This document shows positions 10,741 to 22,990 of a DNA stretch of 64,000 nucleotides, piece after piece. Origin of the DNA: Nepenthes gracilis (taxonomy: Eukaryota; Streptophyta; Magnoliopsida; Caryophyllales; Nepenthaceae); assembly GCA_033239525.1 (NCBI GenBank), contig BSYO01000022.1, positions 13,340,923-13,404,922 on the forward strand. The letters run 5' to 3'. Numbering within the stretch: the first letter of the stretch is position 1; every line of letters begins with the position of its first letter. The notes under the pieces were generated by a model. That model saw nothing but the letters and a program-made list of their open reading frames with translations. It did not search any database and was not told the DNA's origin. The position numbers and the translations under genes were made by a program.

Positions 10741-12851
10741 TTTTTTTTTTTGGTAAATAAGTAATTTGAATTAGTGGGAGAAAAAATTTACAAGTAATGG
10801 TTTATCACCTAGTGTTTTTCCGACTAGGGAATAAATCATAGTTGCTAGGGCATGCCCCGAGCACTCAGATACAACGAAAAGACCAACAGAAAGACAAAAA
10901 TGCTGGTAATCGTGCAGTACAAATAAACTACTCTAACATCATTAAAGCAGTTCCTAAACAAAAAACATGCCGATTTAAGGAAAAACTCTTGAATCCAGCT
11001 CCACACCTTCAGCAATGAAGCAAGATGAAACCAGCAACCATCACTCAAGCCCATCTACAACTCCCGGCAACTAAGGGGGCATTACAGCAACTACATTCTG
11101 CCATACCCCACCAAACCGGCAAAACGGGACAAGCAAACGGTCCACATCAGCCAAACCAGCAGATGCATCAAAATTTCAAACCAGGAACAAACGGGGCAGA
11201 AACAGGATTACGGAATATACATAATCCATTCCGGCAATTGACCCTTTGCAAACCGGCTTGCACAATGAATTGCACAAAGAATTGAGCAGCCCGAAGGTAA
11301 AAGCATACTTGCAAACCGGGAGGTGGAAAGGCTGGCCACATCGGCAGGAGACCATCCCAATTGAGTCATCGGGCAGGGAGACCACATCGAGAGGTGGAAG
11401 GCTGGCATCCGAGTCACGTTGGACATCCCGAGAGGGCAGCAATTCAGCAATGACCCGCCTGGCTGTACCACATCCATCAGGACCCCTTGAACTGGCGATG
11501 CAACTCTTCCGCAAAGAAGAGGATGATAGGCACCACCTATTCGTAGTGCAATCCCAAATCAGCAAAATCAGATGCCAACATCAATCGCCAGGCAGCCATT
11601 GATGGCTCGGCAGCACCAGCACACTCCTCCGGCCCGGGGAAGAAAGGCCCGAGAAATTTCAGCATTTACTGAGGCCACTATAGCAAGGCGAGAACAACGC
11701 TACAACAAACCACTTTTCCGCCAAAGGATCGGTGGAGCAAAGAGAATGGCAACGTCGGCCCAAAATCTGATTCAGCGAAGAGCACCATCGATGTCACAAC
11801 CCAGTCAAGAGAACAAATGTAACTTGCCTCACAAACTGACTCGGGACACCAATGCCTCACAATCCAGCAACGCTAGACAATCGGCAAGAACAACAACAGC
11901 TACCTCTAGCAACGCTAGAGCCGACAAAGCTCCAGACTTCCGCATCCAAATCCAAAAATCTGCAGGACCACGATTTATTCCAGCCCACCATTGCCGCGGC
12001 TAAGACAAACTTCATCCCATACCGCACACCAATAAAGGCACCAAGAACGCTTGACTTTAGAGATCATGGAGCAAGCTGAACAGCAAAAGGCAGTCACTAA
12101 ACTCCAAGATGCTTCAGCAAGCCAGACAGCAGCAATAGAGATGGGATACACCATACTGCCGACACCACATATACACAGCAAGAATCCGGCATTCCTCCAA
12201 CGCCACAGTTAGCTCCATCGTCAAAGCTAAGGAACATCAGGGCTCAACCAAAACAAACCACCAGATGCATTATCCGAATGGCAACCTAATCCGTAGCTTT
12301 GGCACCGAAGCCAGGACAGGGACTCTCAGCCACAGCAGTCCTAAGTAGCCCGGGGCATTGAAGCACAGCTGAAAGCGAAAGACCCTCAAAAAGTCAGATT
12401 TCCGATTTGAAAATGAAAATTTTGAAAATGAAAGTTGAAATTTGAAAAAGACAACACAGAGAGAAGCACTAGCTTCTCTCTGGAACAACCGCGTCTAAAG
12501 GGAGAACGTCGACTGCAGAAACCCTCAGCAGCTCCTGCCCTAGCACAAGGCACCAAGGAAGGAACGACTTCACAAATGAAGACATACAGGAGCTGACCTC
12601 CCAAATCCTACCCTAGCTCCAGTCACCAAATCAGAAAAGCCTCCTTCAAACAAAGAAACGGGCCGTCTGCAGGACCCGACCTCCCAATCAGATTTAGCGA
12701 GGAGAACGAAGATAAACTTTGACAAGACGACCACAATCAGCGGCGCCAACATCGGGTACGCACCAAATGGCGAATCGGGAAGAAGATAGAGGAAAACAGA
12801 GAAGGCATCATGCCCTCAGAGAATGAATCGAACTGGCGCCGAGAAGGATCG
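10741..12851 (-). mobile_element. ORF-less element E6 (2.1 kb) inserted in LINE-A ORF2
   Basis: Flanked by the 15-bp TSD GGGGGAAACTTCATG (10,726-10,740 and 12,852-12,866). The tail is a T-run then GGTAAATAAG; the stem-loop near 10,799-10,838 has diverged (TTTATCACCTAGT against ACTAGGGAATAAA) but still pairs. Then GGGCATGCCCCGAGC at 10,848-10,862. Near the 5' end (minus) lies the GAGAGAAGC...GCTTCTCTC motif (12,455-12,480) seen at other element starts. No coding capacity. Architecture: 5' UTR joined directly to 3' UTR. Confidence 0.92.
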
Positions 12852-14685
12852 GGGGGAAACTTCATGAGGGTCAGAATATTGATAATGAAATCCTAATAGA
12901 CAGAGTCATACGCTTTCATAAGATCAACCTTCATAGTACATCTAGGTGGATCTGAACCAAGATGATACTTATGCAGGAGCTCCTGAGCTAGAATGATATT
13001 ATCACTAATCTGCCGCCCCGCCACAAAGGCTGTTTGGCATCTGTCGACCAGGAAGGGAAGAGTGGCCTTGATTCTGTTAGCAAGAATTTTGGATATGACT
13101 TTGTAAATAACAACATTGCAACATGAGATCGGGCGAAAGTCCAGAAACCGATCCTGGGGACTGAACCTTAGGAATAAAAGGCGATCAAAGTGGTGTTCAA
13201 GCTGTTTAAGGAGCTTTCCATGATTAAACAAATCATGGATTGCTTGATAATGATATGACCGATTATCTCCCAAGAGTCCTTAAAGAATTTCGATGTAAAT
13301 CCATCACAACCAGGAGCTCTGTCATCCCCTATGGAGAAGATCGCAGAGCGGATTTCCTCGTCACTAACCGGCCTGACAAGGGGGCCAATTTGAGAATCAG
13401 GGATAGTATTAAGAATGTAAGGACGAAGCCGATTTGTCTCCGCCGTCCCATGGGATCGACCAGATCCCAGAGCATTTTTGAAATGGCGTTCAATTAGGTC
13501 ATTGAGCTCCTCCGGTCCTTTAGTGGGGTTACCTGACTCATCAAGGAGGGAGATAATCATATTCCGGTTATTGTTCCCACTAACAGTCTTGAAAAAAAAT
13601 TTGGTGTATTGGTCACCCTCTTTGATCCATTTAATCTTGGCTTTTTGGCGAAGGAAGTCAGCCTCCTTAGCCATTGCAGAATAATAAGCAGCCTTGCACT
13701 GACGTTCAATGTCACAATTCCCTGTGTGAGGGATGGTCGAAGATTGGACATCTTCCAGGCATTTTCGAGTACGTAACACCTCTTCATGAACATCTCCTTT
13801 CTAACCGTTAAGATTTTTGAGTGCATTCTTCACCTTTTTGAGAGATGACACCAACTTGAACATCGGGGTACCCGCACTTTCAGACTCCCACGCTTCCTTG
13901 ACCAGAGGAAGGAAATTTGGGGATTTGGTGAGAAAATTATTAAACCGAAACATCCCACATTTACGAGCAGTCCAACCAGTAGGAAGACGAATGCATGGGG
14001 AGTGATCAAATAGCCTACCTGGTGGGAAAACTGCTTTAAATCTTCTAAAAAGATCGAACCAAGGACCGTTCGCGACGACTCTATCTAATTTCCTGAAGAT
14101 ACGAATAATGGGATCACGACCATCATTTCAGGAGAAAAATTGACCTTTATGACTGACATCTTCAAGGTCACAGTCTCTAAAGCATTCGTTGATGTCAGTG
14201 GAACTTTTATAGTGTCAGGATCCTCCAAGGGCCTCAGTCGCCGAGCGAATAGCATTAAAATCGCCCAGGACAGCCCAAGGAATAACACTCGAGAGGCCCG
14301 AATGCCTCCTAAGGCTTTGCTAAAGGGGTTTTCTTGAAACCTCTAGGTTTGCACCGTACACAAATGACAGGAGGCAATGAACGTTATCTTCTAGGAAAAT
14401 CACCTCGGTATGGATAACCTGGTCGTCCTTGGAGATAACTTTAACATCCACCTTCCTCGGGTCCCATCCAACCCAGATTCTCCCAACAGAGGAGGTGGAA
14501 TAGTTCATGGACCATGTCCATTGAGGATTAATCCTATCAGAGATAGAGGCCGCGTTATTCTCTGCAACTTTAGTTTCAACCAGGCCAATAATGGAACAGT
14601 CGTGAGTCCTGATGAGATTGTAGACTTCATGGGCTTTCACAACCCCATTGAGTCCCCTCACATTCCAACATGCAATGTTAATAAT
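12852..14685 (-). pseudogene. LINE-A ORF2, N-terminal half (endonuclease, linker, RT start)
   Basis: Starts at INIACWNVRGLNG, the APE-like endonuclease start; the usual ATG is ATT here. The conserved GLVETKV and SFVYGANLE blocks follow (14,320-14,680). Then a long linker (13,170-13,830: KIKWIKEGDQYTKFFFKTVSGNNNRN) and the RT start (YRPISCCNVVIYKVISKILANR, TAFVAGRQISDNIILAQE, MKVDLMKAYDSVY, 12,893-13,270). Frameshifts separate the blocks. Split from the C-terminal half by E6. Confidence 0.9.
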
Positions 14686-16806
14686 TAGAAACCGGCGTAA
14701 GGGGGTTCTTCTTTTTTGGCCCCTGGACTTTCCTCGTATTCTTGGAGGATTTGCGGCGCCTGCTCTGTTGCACCATTTCAAAATCAATGGATTCAAATCC
14801 ATCTAAAGAAGGGCCAGGACTCAGTGGGTCATGTGGACCCTCAAAGGATGATTGGCCCGAGTCATCCACATGGTCATCTTTCGCAGCCAGTCGCGGGACA
14901 AGAAGGTCACAAATCTAGGCCTCATCATTGGAGCATTCAGATCCAGCGTGTGGCCACACCGTACCGGGGTTAAAGGAGGACCTAGTTTGGGAGTCAATCC
15001 CATCATGAAGACTCCCCATCTCAGGGCCATTAGATGTATGGGCATGTCGATTTCCTCAGGGGAGGGTATGGGCAAGAACACTATGAGAGTGATCCGTGGC
15101 GGTCTCAGTCCGGTGATTCGGCAGGATGTAGGCATCGCACGCCATGGGGTCTTCAAGGAGAGGCTCTTGGAGAACACTGAAAGGATTGTCAGATTGAACA
15201 TCCTTCTGAATAGAATCTCCAAGGTGTATAACATCTTTCTTGCCGGGGGACACCTTGGGATGGTCATTAGCATGGTCCACCTTCTTAGGGACCCATGATT
15301 TTTTAATTCTCGGGCCTTTACTCCCATTCTTCATGGGGACCTCCTTAAACGCTGGCTTATGTTGGTAATCAAACTTAATCTCCCTAAGATTATCATCGAA
15401 ATGATCAGCATAGCCATTAGTGCGGATCTTCACCGATTCCGGTCGGGGGGCTTCGGCCCCCATTTTGACACATACTCTAGCAAATCCCAAACGCTCTAAT
15501 TTTTCCGTGATTGGGTCCAGCCGAATGGGTTTCCCAACTGCACTCACTATCCAGCATAAACCCAAAGGGGTCCAATACTCCACTGGGATCCCAGACATAG
15601 TGATCCAAACAAGAAAAGATTTATGCTCTTCACGGGATAAAACCATCCCCGGATCCCATTTCTTAAGGAAAATAGTGTGGCCGGCAATAGACCACGGGCC
15701 GCTCTTAACACAGTTCTCGAGCATTCCGATCGAGGAGAATCGAAAGAAAAAGAAGCCCGACTCGTTCCCAGCTACATGTTGTAGCTCGAATCTCCTCCAA
15801 ATTTTTCTAGTGATGTTATTGACAGCATTAAAATGCAGCGGATTACCGTTGAAATATCTCATGAGAGTATAGCCCCACAGGACCTCACTCTGTTGGGTTA
15901 CTTCGGGAGGGGGGGACAAAATTAGATTAGCCATATCGGAGGGAGAAGGAGGGAAGAATTTTATCGTGGACTTACCTCCACCAGCCCGCCTAACCACAAC
16001 CGAAGCCCAAGAGACTCCATTCGTGCCTGAGTCCGAATTAAGTGGAATGCCAGAGCCGCTTCCTGAATTAGTCCCAATGACACCATGACTTAGGGTGTGC
16101 GCAGCAGTTAACCTTGGAGAGAGGCAATGCATAGAATCTGGTCGAGCATTCTGGTCAGAAGCCATACGGGAAGGATTTCGAGCAGAATCCAAGAGGCATC
16201 CAACACCAGAATCAGGAACCGGAAAGCTTGGTAAGATCGGAACCCCTGAAGGAGGTTCGGCCGACTTGGTATGAGGCTCGGCAAGGCAACCGAGTGCTCA
16301 AGGAAACATGGGGGCCCACATCCTTCAGCCGACGGCGCCATGCCACCACTGGATGACCCATCGACAGGGACGGAACCCACCAAAAGGGAATGTGCAGCAC
16401 GAGCTCCCTTCCTTACCGAAGCAAGGAAAGCCCCATCAGGGGCGCTCAAGGCAATCGGGGAGGGCGACAAACGAAAATCGCAAACCTTGACGCCAGGACC
16501 GGGAGAAGCAGGCCGAACGGGAGAATGGGAGTGAGGAGCAGAGGATGTTTCAATTCCGGACAAAGGAAGGCACCTCTGAGGCCTGTGACAGAGGACGGCA
16601 GAAGGAAGGGGGGAAGATAGCTCGAGTGAAGAGGAAGAGAAAAGGGAAGAGGTGGCCGAGGACGCAAATTTCAGGGGCCATGGGGTAGCTGGTCGTGGAA
16701 TGGAAGGAGAGGCTGGGGCCGAATGAGTTGCGAGAGGAGAAGCAGGGGTAGGAGGAGAGCGAAAGATTACTAGGAGGCGAGAGGGAGGGCTTGCAACCGG
16801 CGCCAT
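14678..16806 (-). pseudogene. LINE-A ORF1 (DUF4283-like)
   Basis: Likely start MAPVASPPSRLL at 16,806, as in LINE-B (MAPVATPPPSPP). A Pro/Ser-rich N-terminus is followed by the DUF4283-like core at about 15,500-16,030 (SWASVVVRRAGGG, WGYTLMRYFNGNP, AVNNITRKIWRRFELQH, FFFFRFSS, VWITMSGIPVEYWTPLGL, GFARVCVKMG). No CCHC knuckle follows; the protein goes to an acidic tail and then RRRKSSKNTRKVQGPKKK. The stop at 14,678-14,680 overlaps the ORF2 start region. Frameshifts near 15,056 and 16,108-16,190. Confidence 0.88.
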
Positions 16807-16936
16807 GGGCGCCGGCGAGGAAGGAAGAGGGCGGGGCAGACGAGATTCAAATTTGCAGCCCAGAGCATAGAGCGCATCCAATCCAGAGGAGAGCAACCCT
16901 AAGAACCGAGATTCGAGGATGAGTAGAGAAGAAAAC

Positions 16937-19291
16937 ATTTTTTTTTTGGTAAGTATTTTGGATTATAGGGAGAAACAATTACAAAATTAATGTTTTATCT
17001 CCAAGTCTTTTGACTTGGATTTAAAACATTTAAAGCTAGGGCATATCCCGAGCAAACGGTACAAAGAAAATACCAAAAAAGCCTCTAAGAGGACTACGTG
17101 CAGCAGAAAACAACATATGTAATCTGAAATTACACCTAAGCTGACACACAAGCATAAGCAGAGCAGGAGCAACATGCGGTGCATCGCAAGCACCACCTGG
17201 GCACCAAACTAGCCAGCAAATTACAAAAATCAGCAGACTGGAGGTACCAAAATATCCACCAGATCACCAAAACAGCCACCAAAATAGTGCAACAGCCAGA
17301 CCAGAAATAGCAAAAGAAGGAAGTCCGGGCAACAGATATAACAGCATCTACTCAATGCCACACAGCAGTCACAAGAGACTGAAACCATCTTCAACACCAT
17401 TCCAGCCCATGCTTGAAGCATCACACAGTAGGGCACTAACCCACTTGTATATCAACGAAGCATCAGCAGCAAACTCCAAAGGAAAGATCAGCATTTCCTT
17501 CAGCAACTACCAAGAGTTCTATCAATCTCTAAGATTAACAAAACAATTGCAGCTGACCATCAAGCCATCAGGTCGAGCTACATCAGCCGGTGCTAAATAG
17601 ATGCAAAGAGGCTACACCGCAACAAAGATCGAATGCAACAACCGCATTCCTCCCATTGTCAAAGCTGGGGCAGCGGATCACCAACCCATGACCTCACAAA
17701 ATTGGCGAGGAAAATGAAACCAACAACATGCAAAACTGCAATTAAACAGACGCACATCACCAACCTCGGAAGACACTTTTGCCATTAAGGGTCCTCCACG
17801 GCAAGCACATCCACAAAGGAAGCACTTCCACGGTGCCAATCTTTAAATACATCAATGCCACCAGTGCGAGATCACCAAAGATACCAACAAGACAAAGAAC
17901 AATCGGTTAGCTTCTCGGTCAACCGACTTGAAAGGAGAATTCACCAAAGAATCGGAGCAGGCTAGCAGAATTCCAAAGAGACTGAAAGAAAAATCGGAGT
18001 TTTAGCTTGAAGTAGGCATGCACCAGCCACAAAGCACAAAGACAAACCACCACCAGCCAACACATACCCACACATACAACCAGCCGCCCCCAAACAACTC
18101 AAAATCACCACAAGAAGGCAAGACCAAGCATATAGTCGGTGACTGGCCTTAATTGCGGTTTCATGACATCACAATCACACCACAATTAAGCGGCGCACAA
18201 ACAGGCACCATCTCAACCAAAAGGAAATTAAGTCACCAAAAGGAACCTCGTCCGGATGCTCAACCCTCGGCCCGAAATGACCCAATCCGAAACACATGGG
18301 CTCCCCAAACCCAAACAAATGGGACACAGCCATAGAAAAAGAGCAAAGACACGGAGGAGGATCGGCAACTTGAGTTCCTTAGAGTTGAGACAGCAGCCCA
18401 CCGAAAAAGTCATTTGCAAAATTACAGCAGCAACATGCGGGCGAGTTCATCGGACCATCATCTCAAACCTTATACCAGGCGAAGAGCCATCTCAGTCGGC
18501 AGCACAGGCACATTCATCTTCCATCGGGCAAGTCAAAGGGGCAAACCGGCGCTCTATGACCACAGACCAGAGAGAAGGCAGAGACCAAAGATCGAAGGCA
18601 TGACACCAAAAGAGCCGCGACCTAAATCAGCCCAAACTCCGGACCGGGCGAAACCCATTGTTACTCACCCAACCAACGCGAGGCCAAAGATGGAATCGAA
18701 ATCGGGCGTGGCGAGATCAACCAAAACAGAGTGAAGCTTTCATAGCGGAATCATAAAACAACGATAGACAATCCCAGCACCACATCAGTCATGGGCATGG
18801 AAGCCTAGCCTACATCAGCAGGAGACAGAGAGAATCGTAGAAAAACAATTCCAAATTTGAATCTAGAAATTTGAAATTTGAAATATGTGAATTTGAAAAA
18901 TGAAATCCCAGAGAGAAAACCAAAGCTTCTCTCTGGAACAACCGAATCGATGGGTGCGAACCTCTGACATCAAAGCGAGATCCGTCCCAAGCACCAGGGC
19001 GCGAGGAAGGAACCGCCACGACGGTAAAGGCCAACTATGGCGACGGGAAAGAAGGCCTCAAATTTCAGGTTTGAAATTTGAAAGGCACACTAGAGAGAAT
19101 CAAGACTCGAAACGAAGAGATCGACGAAGACAAATCTAAGCGGCGAAGAGGAAGAGAGGTGGGGTCGGAACCCAGGAGGGAACCGGGCGAAGCACCCAGG
19201 AGACCGGCCGTGACCGGCTCCAGTGCCGCCCGGCAGAGGTAGAAACCTAGAACGCCCGCTGAAGACGAAGACAAATTTCAAATTGAAATTT
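16937..19291 (-). mobile_element. Left arm of E7: ORF-less element, minus
   Basis: 3' tail at 16,938 (T-run, GGTAAGTATTTTGG), stem-loop 16,990-17,029, GGGCATATCCCGAGC at 17,040, CCTCTAAGAGG at 17,082, CAGCA-rich 3' UTR, then toward the centre A/T-rich AAATTTGAAATTTGAAA runs and the GCCGGC-type 5' UTR (19,190-19,260). Same subfamily as E3. No ORF. Confidence 0.9.
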
Positions 19292-19476
19292 AAAACTGTG
19301 GTAAGGGTAAGCTTTTTAACGTGACTGGCCCTACCGCTTCGCAGCCCCATGCCCTAGAAATCCCGAAGGATTTTTTAGGGAGGCTCAGTACCACGGGTGC
19401 TTCCGCGGAGATTCGAACCCGGGTGGAGAGGGAAGGCGTAAGCATTACTAACCACCAGGCCGAACTCCGCTTCGGC
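19292..19476 (-). mobile_element. tRNA-derived SINE, copy 2 (subfamily a), at the centre of E7
   Basis: Minus-strand copy from GCCGAAGCGGAGTTCGG (19,476) to CCACAGTTTT (19,292), with box B and the TTCG and GAA hairpins. It lies exactly between the two arm 5' ends; its own TSD is not obvious. It is sense with respect to the left arm and antisense to the right arm. Confidence 0.85.
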
Positions 19477-22400
19477 CTACTTCATGAGTGAGAGAAGCTC
19501 TCGCTTCTCTCCTCTTTTCAAATTTCTATTTGAAATTTGTTTTCGTCTTCAGCGGGCATTCCAGGTTTCTACCTCTGCCGGGCGACGCCGGAGCCGGTCA
19601 CTGCCGGTCTCCTGGGTGCTTCGCCCGGTTCCCTCCTGGGTTCCGACCCCACCTTTCTTCCTCTTCACTGCACAGATTTGTCTTTGTCGATCTCTTCGTT
19701 TCTGAGTCTTCGATTCCCTCTAGTGTGCCTTTCAAATTTCAAACCTGAAATTTGAGGCCTTCTTTTCCTGTCGCCATAGTTGGCCGTTACTGTCATAGCG
19801 GTTCCTTCCTCGGCGCCTAGTGCTTGGGATAGATCTGCTTTAGATGTTGCAGAAGTTCGCACCCATCAGATTCGGTTGTTCCATAGAGAAGCTTTGATTT
19901 CTCTCTGGGATTTTATTTTTCAAATTTACATATTACAAATTTCAAATTTCAAGATTCAAATCTGGAATTGTTTTCTGCGATTCTCTCGTCTCCACAGATG
20001 TAGGCTAGGCTTCCATGCCCCTGACTGATGTGGCTGTTGGGATTGTCTATCCTGTTTTCGATTCCGCGTAAAGCTTCTACTCTGTTTTGGCTTGATCCCG
20101 CCACGCCCGATTTCCGATTCCATCTTTGGCCTCGTCTTTGGTTGAGTGAGTAATCGTGGTTTTCGCCTGTCCGGAGTTTGGGCTGATTTAGGTCGTGGCT
20201 CTTTTGGTGTCATGCCTTCCGATCTTTGGGTCTCGCCGCCTTCTCTCTGTCCATGGTCATAGAAGATGAATGTGCGGTTTGCTCATGGAAGATGAATGTG
20301 CACAGTCTTTGGTGACACTCGGCTCTTCGCACGGTATAAGGTTTGAGATGATGGTCAGTGAACTCTGCCGGTATGTTGTCTGCTGTAATTTTGCAACAGC
20401 TTTTTCCAGTGGGCTCTTTGTCTCAATTCTAAGGAACCGAAGTTGCCGACGTCTCCTCTGGTCTTTGCTTTCTGTTTTTCTATGGCTGTGTGTCCCATTT
20501 GTTTGGGTTTGGGAGCCCATGTGTTTGGATTGGGTCATTTCGCCGAGGGCCGAGCATCCGGACGAGGTTCCTTTTGGTGACTTAATTTCCTTTTGGTTGA
20601 GATGGTGCCACGTATGTGCGCTACTTAACTGTGGTGTGATTGTGATCTTTGTTGTCACGGCAATTAAGGCCGATTTGCTCTGTATATTGGGTGTAATTGA
20701 TCTTTTTGCGGTGGGAGCGTCCTCTGTTGTGGGTCTGTGAATAGGGTTTAGACTCTGTTTGATTGTTCGATTGTATCTTTGGTCTTGCCTTCTCGTGGTG
20801 ATTTTGAGTTCTTTGTGGGGGGCTGCTTGGTTGTATGGTGGGTATGTGTTGGCTGGTGGTGGTTTCTTCTTTGGGTTTGTGGTCAGTGAATGCCTACTTC
20901 AAGCTAAAACTCTAATTTTTCTTTGAGTCTCTTTGGAATTCTCTTGGCTTTGTTCGATTCTTTGGTGAATTCTCCTTTTCGACGTCGGTTGGCCGAGAAG
21001 CTAGCCCGATTCTTTCTTTGTCTTTGTCGGTATCTTTGGTGATCTCGCGGTGATGGCATTGATGTATTTGAAGATTGGCACCTTTGGAAGTGCTTACGGT
21101 GGACTGTGGATGTGCTGGCTGTGGAGGACCCTTAATGGTAGTGACTTCTGAGGTTGGTGATGTGCGGCTGTTTAATTGCAGTTTTGTATGTTGCTGGTTT
21201 CATTTTCTGCCATTTTTGTGAGGCTGTGGTTGGTGATCTGCTGGCCCAGCTTTGACAATGGGAGGAATGCGGTTGTTGCATTGGATGCTGTTGGGGTGTA
21301 GCCTCTTTGCATCTATTTAGCACCGGCTGATGTAGCTCGACCTGATGCGTCCGAGGGCTTGATGGTCAGCTGCAATTGTTTTGTTAAATGCTGGTTCGGA
21401 CCTGCTCTCCGGTTGGGTGGTGTCTATCATCCTGCTGATTTCCTGATGGGAGAGGTGCAGCCAGGCGGATGATGCATTGCTGCCCTCTAGAAGTCTTTTG
21501 TGACTTAGATTCAAATTGCATCTGTCCTATGCTATACTGCTGGATGAGGTTTGAGCCATGGAGTTAATTATGTGTTGTTGCCACTATGTTCAACAGCCGA
21601 TGGTCTTGGAGCTGGAGCATTATGCTGTCGTGCCTTGCCGTGCCACTGTGTGAATTATGTGTGTTAGCTAATACATGCTGTGGTCTGTTTTGCTTTTGAT
21701 GAAAATGTCATATTTTGTCATTTTCGGTCAATGTTGTCCTCCTAAAGGCCTTTTTGTATATTCAGATGTACTGTCCGCTCGGGGTATGCCCCAGCATCTT
21801 ATGTTTTATCTTCATGTCAAAATACCTGGAGATAAAACATATTTTTTGTATTATTTTTTCTCCCATTAATCCAAAATATTTACTTACCAAAAAAAAAAAG
21901 CAATTGTTTTGTTAATCTTAGAGATTGACAGAACTCTTGGTAGTTGCTGAAGGAAATGCTGATCTTTCCTTTGGAGTTTGCTGCTGATGCTTCGATGATA
22001 TACAAGTGGGTTAGTGCCCGGCTATGTGATGCTTCTAAAGCATGGGCTGGAATGGTGTCTTGAAGATGGTTTCGAGTCTCTTGAGGTTTCTTTGTGTGGC
22101 ATTGAGTAGATCTTTGTTATATTTGTTGCAGGACTTCCTTCTTTTGCTGATTAAGTCCTGGTGTTGCACTATTTTGGTGGCTTTTTGGTGATCTGGTGGC
22201 TATTTTGGTACCTCCAGTCTGCTGATTTTTGTAGTTTGCTGGCTAGTTTGGTGTCCAGGTGGTGCTTGCGATGCACCGCATGTTGCTGCTGCTCTGCTTA
22301 TGCTTGTGTGTCAGCTTAGGTGTAATTTCAGATTACATATGTTGTTTTCTGCTGCACGTAGTCCTCTTAGAGGCTTTTTTGGTATTTTCTTTGCGCCGTT

Positions 22401-22518
22401 TGCTCGGGGTATGCCCTAGCTTTAAATGTTTTAATTCCAAGCCAAAATACTTGGAGATAAAATATTAATTTTGTAATTTTTCTCCCTATAATCCAAAATA
22501 CTTACTTACCAAAAAAAA
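19477..22518 (+). mobile_element. Right arm of E7: ORF-less element, plus
   Basis: Begins with the GTGAGAGAAGC / GCTCTCGCTTCTCTC 5' motif (19,487-19,515), GCCGG-rich 5' UTR, then a TGCTG/TGGTG-rich body and the family 3' end (GCTCGGGGTATGCCCTAGC at 22,402-22,420, stem-loop 22,425-22,463, ACTTACTTACC, A-tract to 22,518). It is the reverse complement of the left arm throughout, but starts about 40 nt further 5'. Interrupted by E8. Confidence 0.9.
21388..21899 (+). mobile_element. 5'-truncated element E8 (512 bp) inserted in the right arm
   Basis: Flanked by the 16-bp TSD GCAATTGTTTTGTTAA (21,372-21,387 and 21,900-21,915). Ends with GCTCGGGGTATGCCCCAGC, the stem-loop at 21,801-21,840, TTACTTACC and the A-tract. 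It also carries GAAAATG...CATTTTC, another inverted pair, near 21,700-21,725. The left arm of E7 is uninterrupted at the matching place (near 17,530), which gives the empty site. Confidence 0.95.
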
Positions 22519-22534
22519 GAGTAGAGAAGAAAAC

Positions 22535-22990
22535 CGAAAAGAGCCCCAAAGAGTAGGAGAAATCCAATCGGCACAAGCCTCGTCAGATGCGATTTTGGTA
22601 CCAGCAGGGACCCCAGTCAGCTCGAGCCCGAAAAGCTACACCAGGGCAACCGGCAAGCGCCTCCATCCCAATCTAATTCAGCAAAAAGACGGTTTCTTTT
22701 TTTTGGTAATTAAGTATTTTGGATTAATCGGAGAAAAATAGTACAAAAAAATATGTTTATCTCCAGGTATTTTAACATGAAGATAAAACATAAGACGCTA
22801 GGGCATACCCCGAGCGGACAATACAAAAAGACGGTTTCACGGCTGCATCCGAGGATTTAGATGCGGCCGACGAAGCCAGAACAGAGGTCCAGAAAAGAGA
22901 ATGTGGAGACGGGAGCGGGAGGCCACCGGCCTTTACCTCCAGCAAGCTAAAGAGCTTGCTACTGCCTGGAGGTTGCTGTGTTAAATGGAA
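22535..22990 (-). other. 5' UTR region of LINE-A beyond the composite
   Basis: Continuation of LINE-A on the far side of E7 (AAGAAAAC TSD then CGAAAAGAGCCCC). No coding frame recognised. Contains the short insertion E9. The end near 22,990 is placed where a TGCTG-rich plus-type sequence begins. Confidence 0.5.
22697..22823 (-). mobile_element. 5'-truncated tail insertion E9 (127 bp)
   Basis: Flanked by the 15-bp TSD CAAAAAGACGGTTTC (22,682-22,696 and 22,824-22,838). Contains only the T-run, GGTAATTAAG, the stem-loop (22,752-22,790) and GGGCATACCCCGAGC: the terminal structured module and nothing more. Confidence 0.95.

Larger units (their letters stand above)
16937..22518. mobile_element. Head-to-head inverted composite E7 flanked by one 16-bp TSD
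   Basis: The whole 5.6 kb lies between GAGTAGAGAAGAAAAC at 16,921-16,936 and the same 16 bases at 22,519-22,534. The left end is a family 3' tail in minus orientation, the right end a family 3' tail in plus orientation, so both outer ends are 3' ends. In the middle is SINE copy 2 (19,292-19,476), with the 5' ends of both arms facing it. The arms are about 2.3-2.5 kb, homologous over their whole length but visibly diverged, so a fold-back artefact is unlikely. The right arm carries a younger insertion, E8. Confidence 0.88.
8887..22990 (-). mobile_element. LINE-A, near-complete L1-type LINE (minus), interrupted
   Basis: Read on the minus strand from about 22,990: 5' UTR, ORF1 (start 16,806, stop 14,678), ORF2 (14,685 to 8,934), then AT-rich sequence (TATAAATATATATATTTAAA) and a T-run at 8911-8917. 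Interrupted by E9, by the composite E7 (in the 5' UTR, TSD present) and by E6 (inside ORF2, TSD present). Its own structured 3' end is not at 8,887, where the tail of E2 lies, so its 3' UTR was displaced or lost. The 5' limit near 22,990 is only where the sequence changes character. Confidence 0.75.

Noticed and set aside
16937..22518. Palindrome as an assembly or fold-back artefact
   Set aside because: The arms differ by many substitutions and small indels, one arm has a 512-bp insertion with its own TSD, and the centre holds a SINE. An artefact would give near-identical arms.
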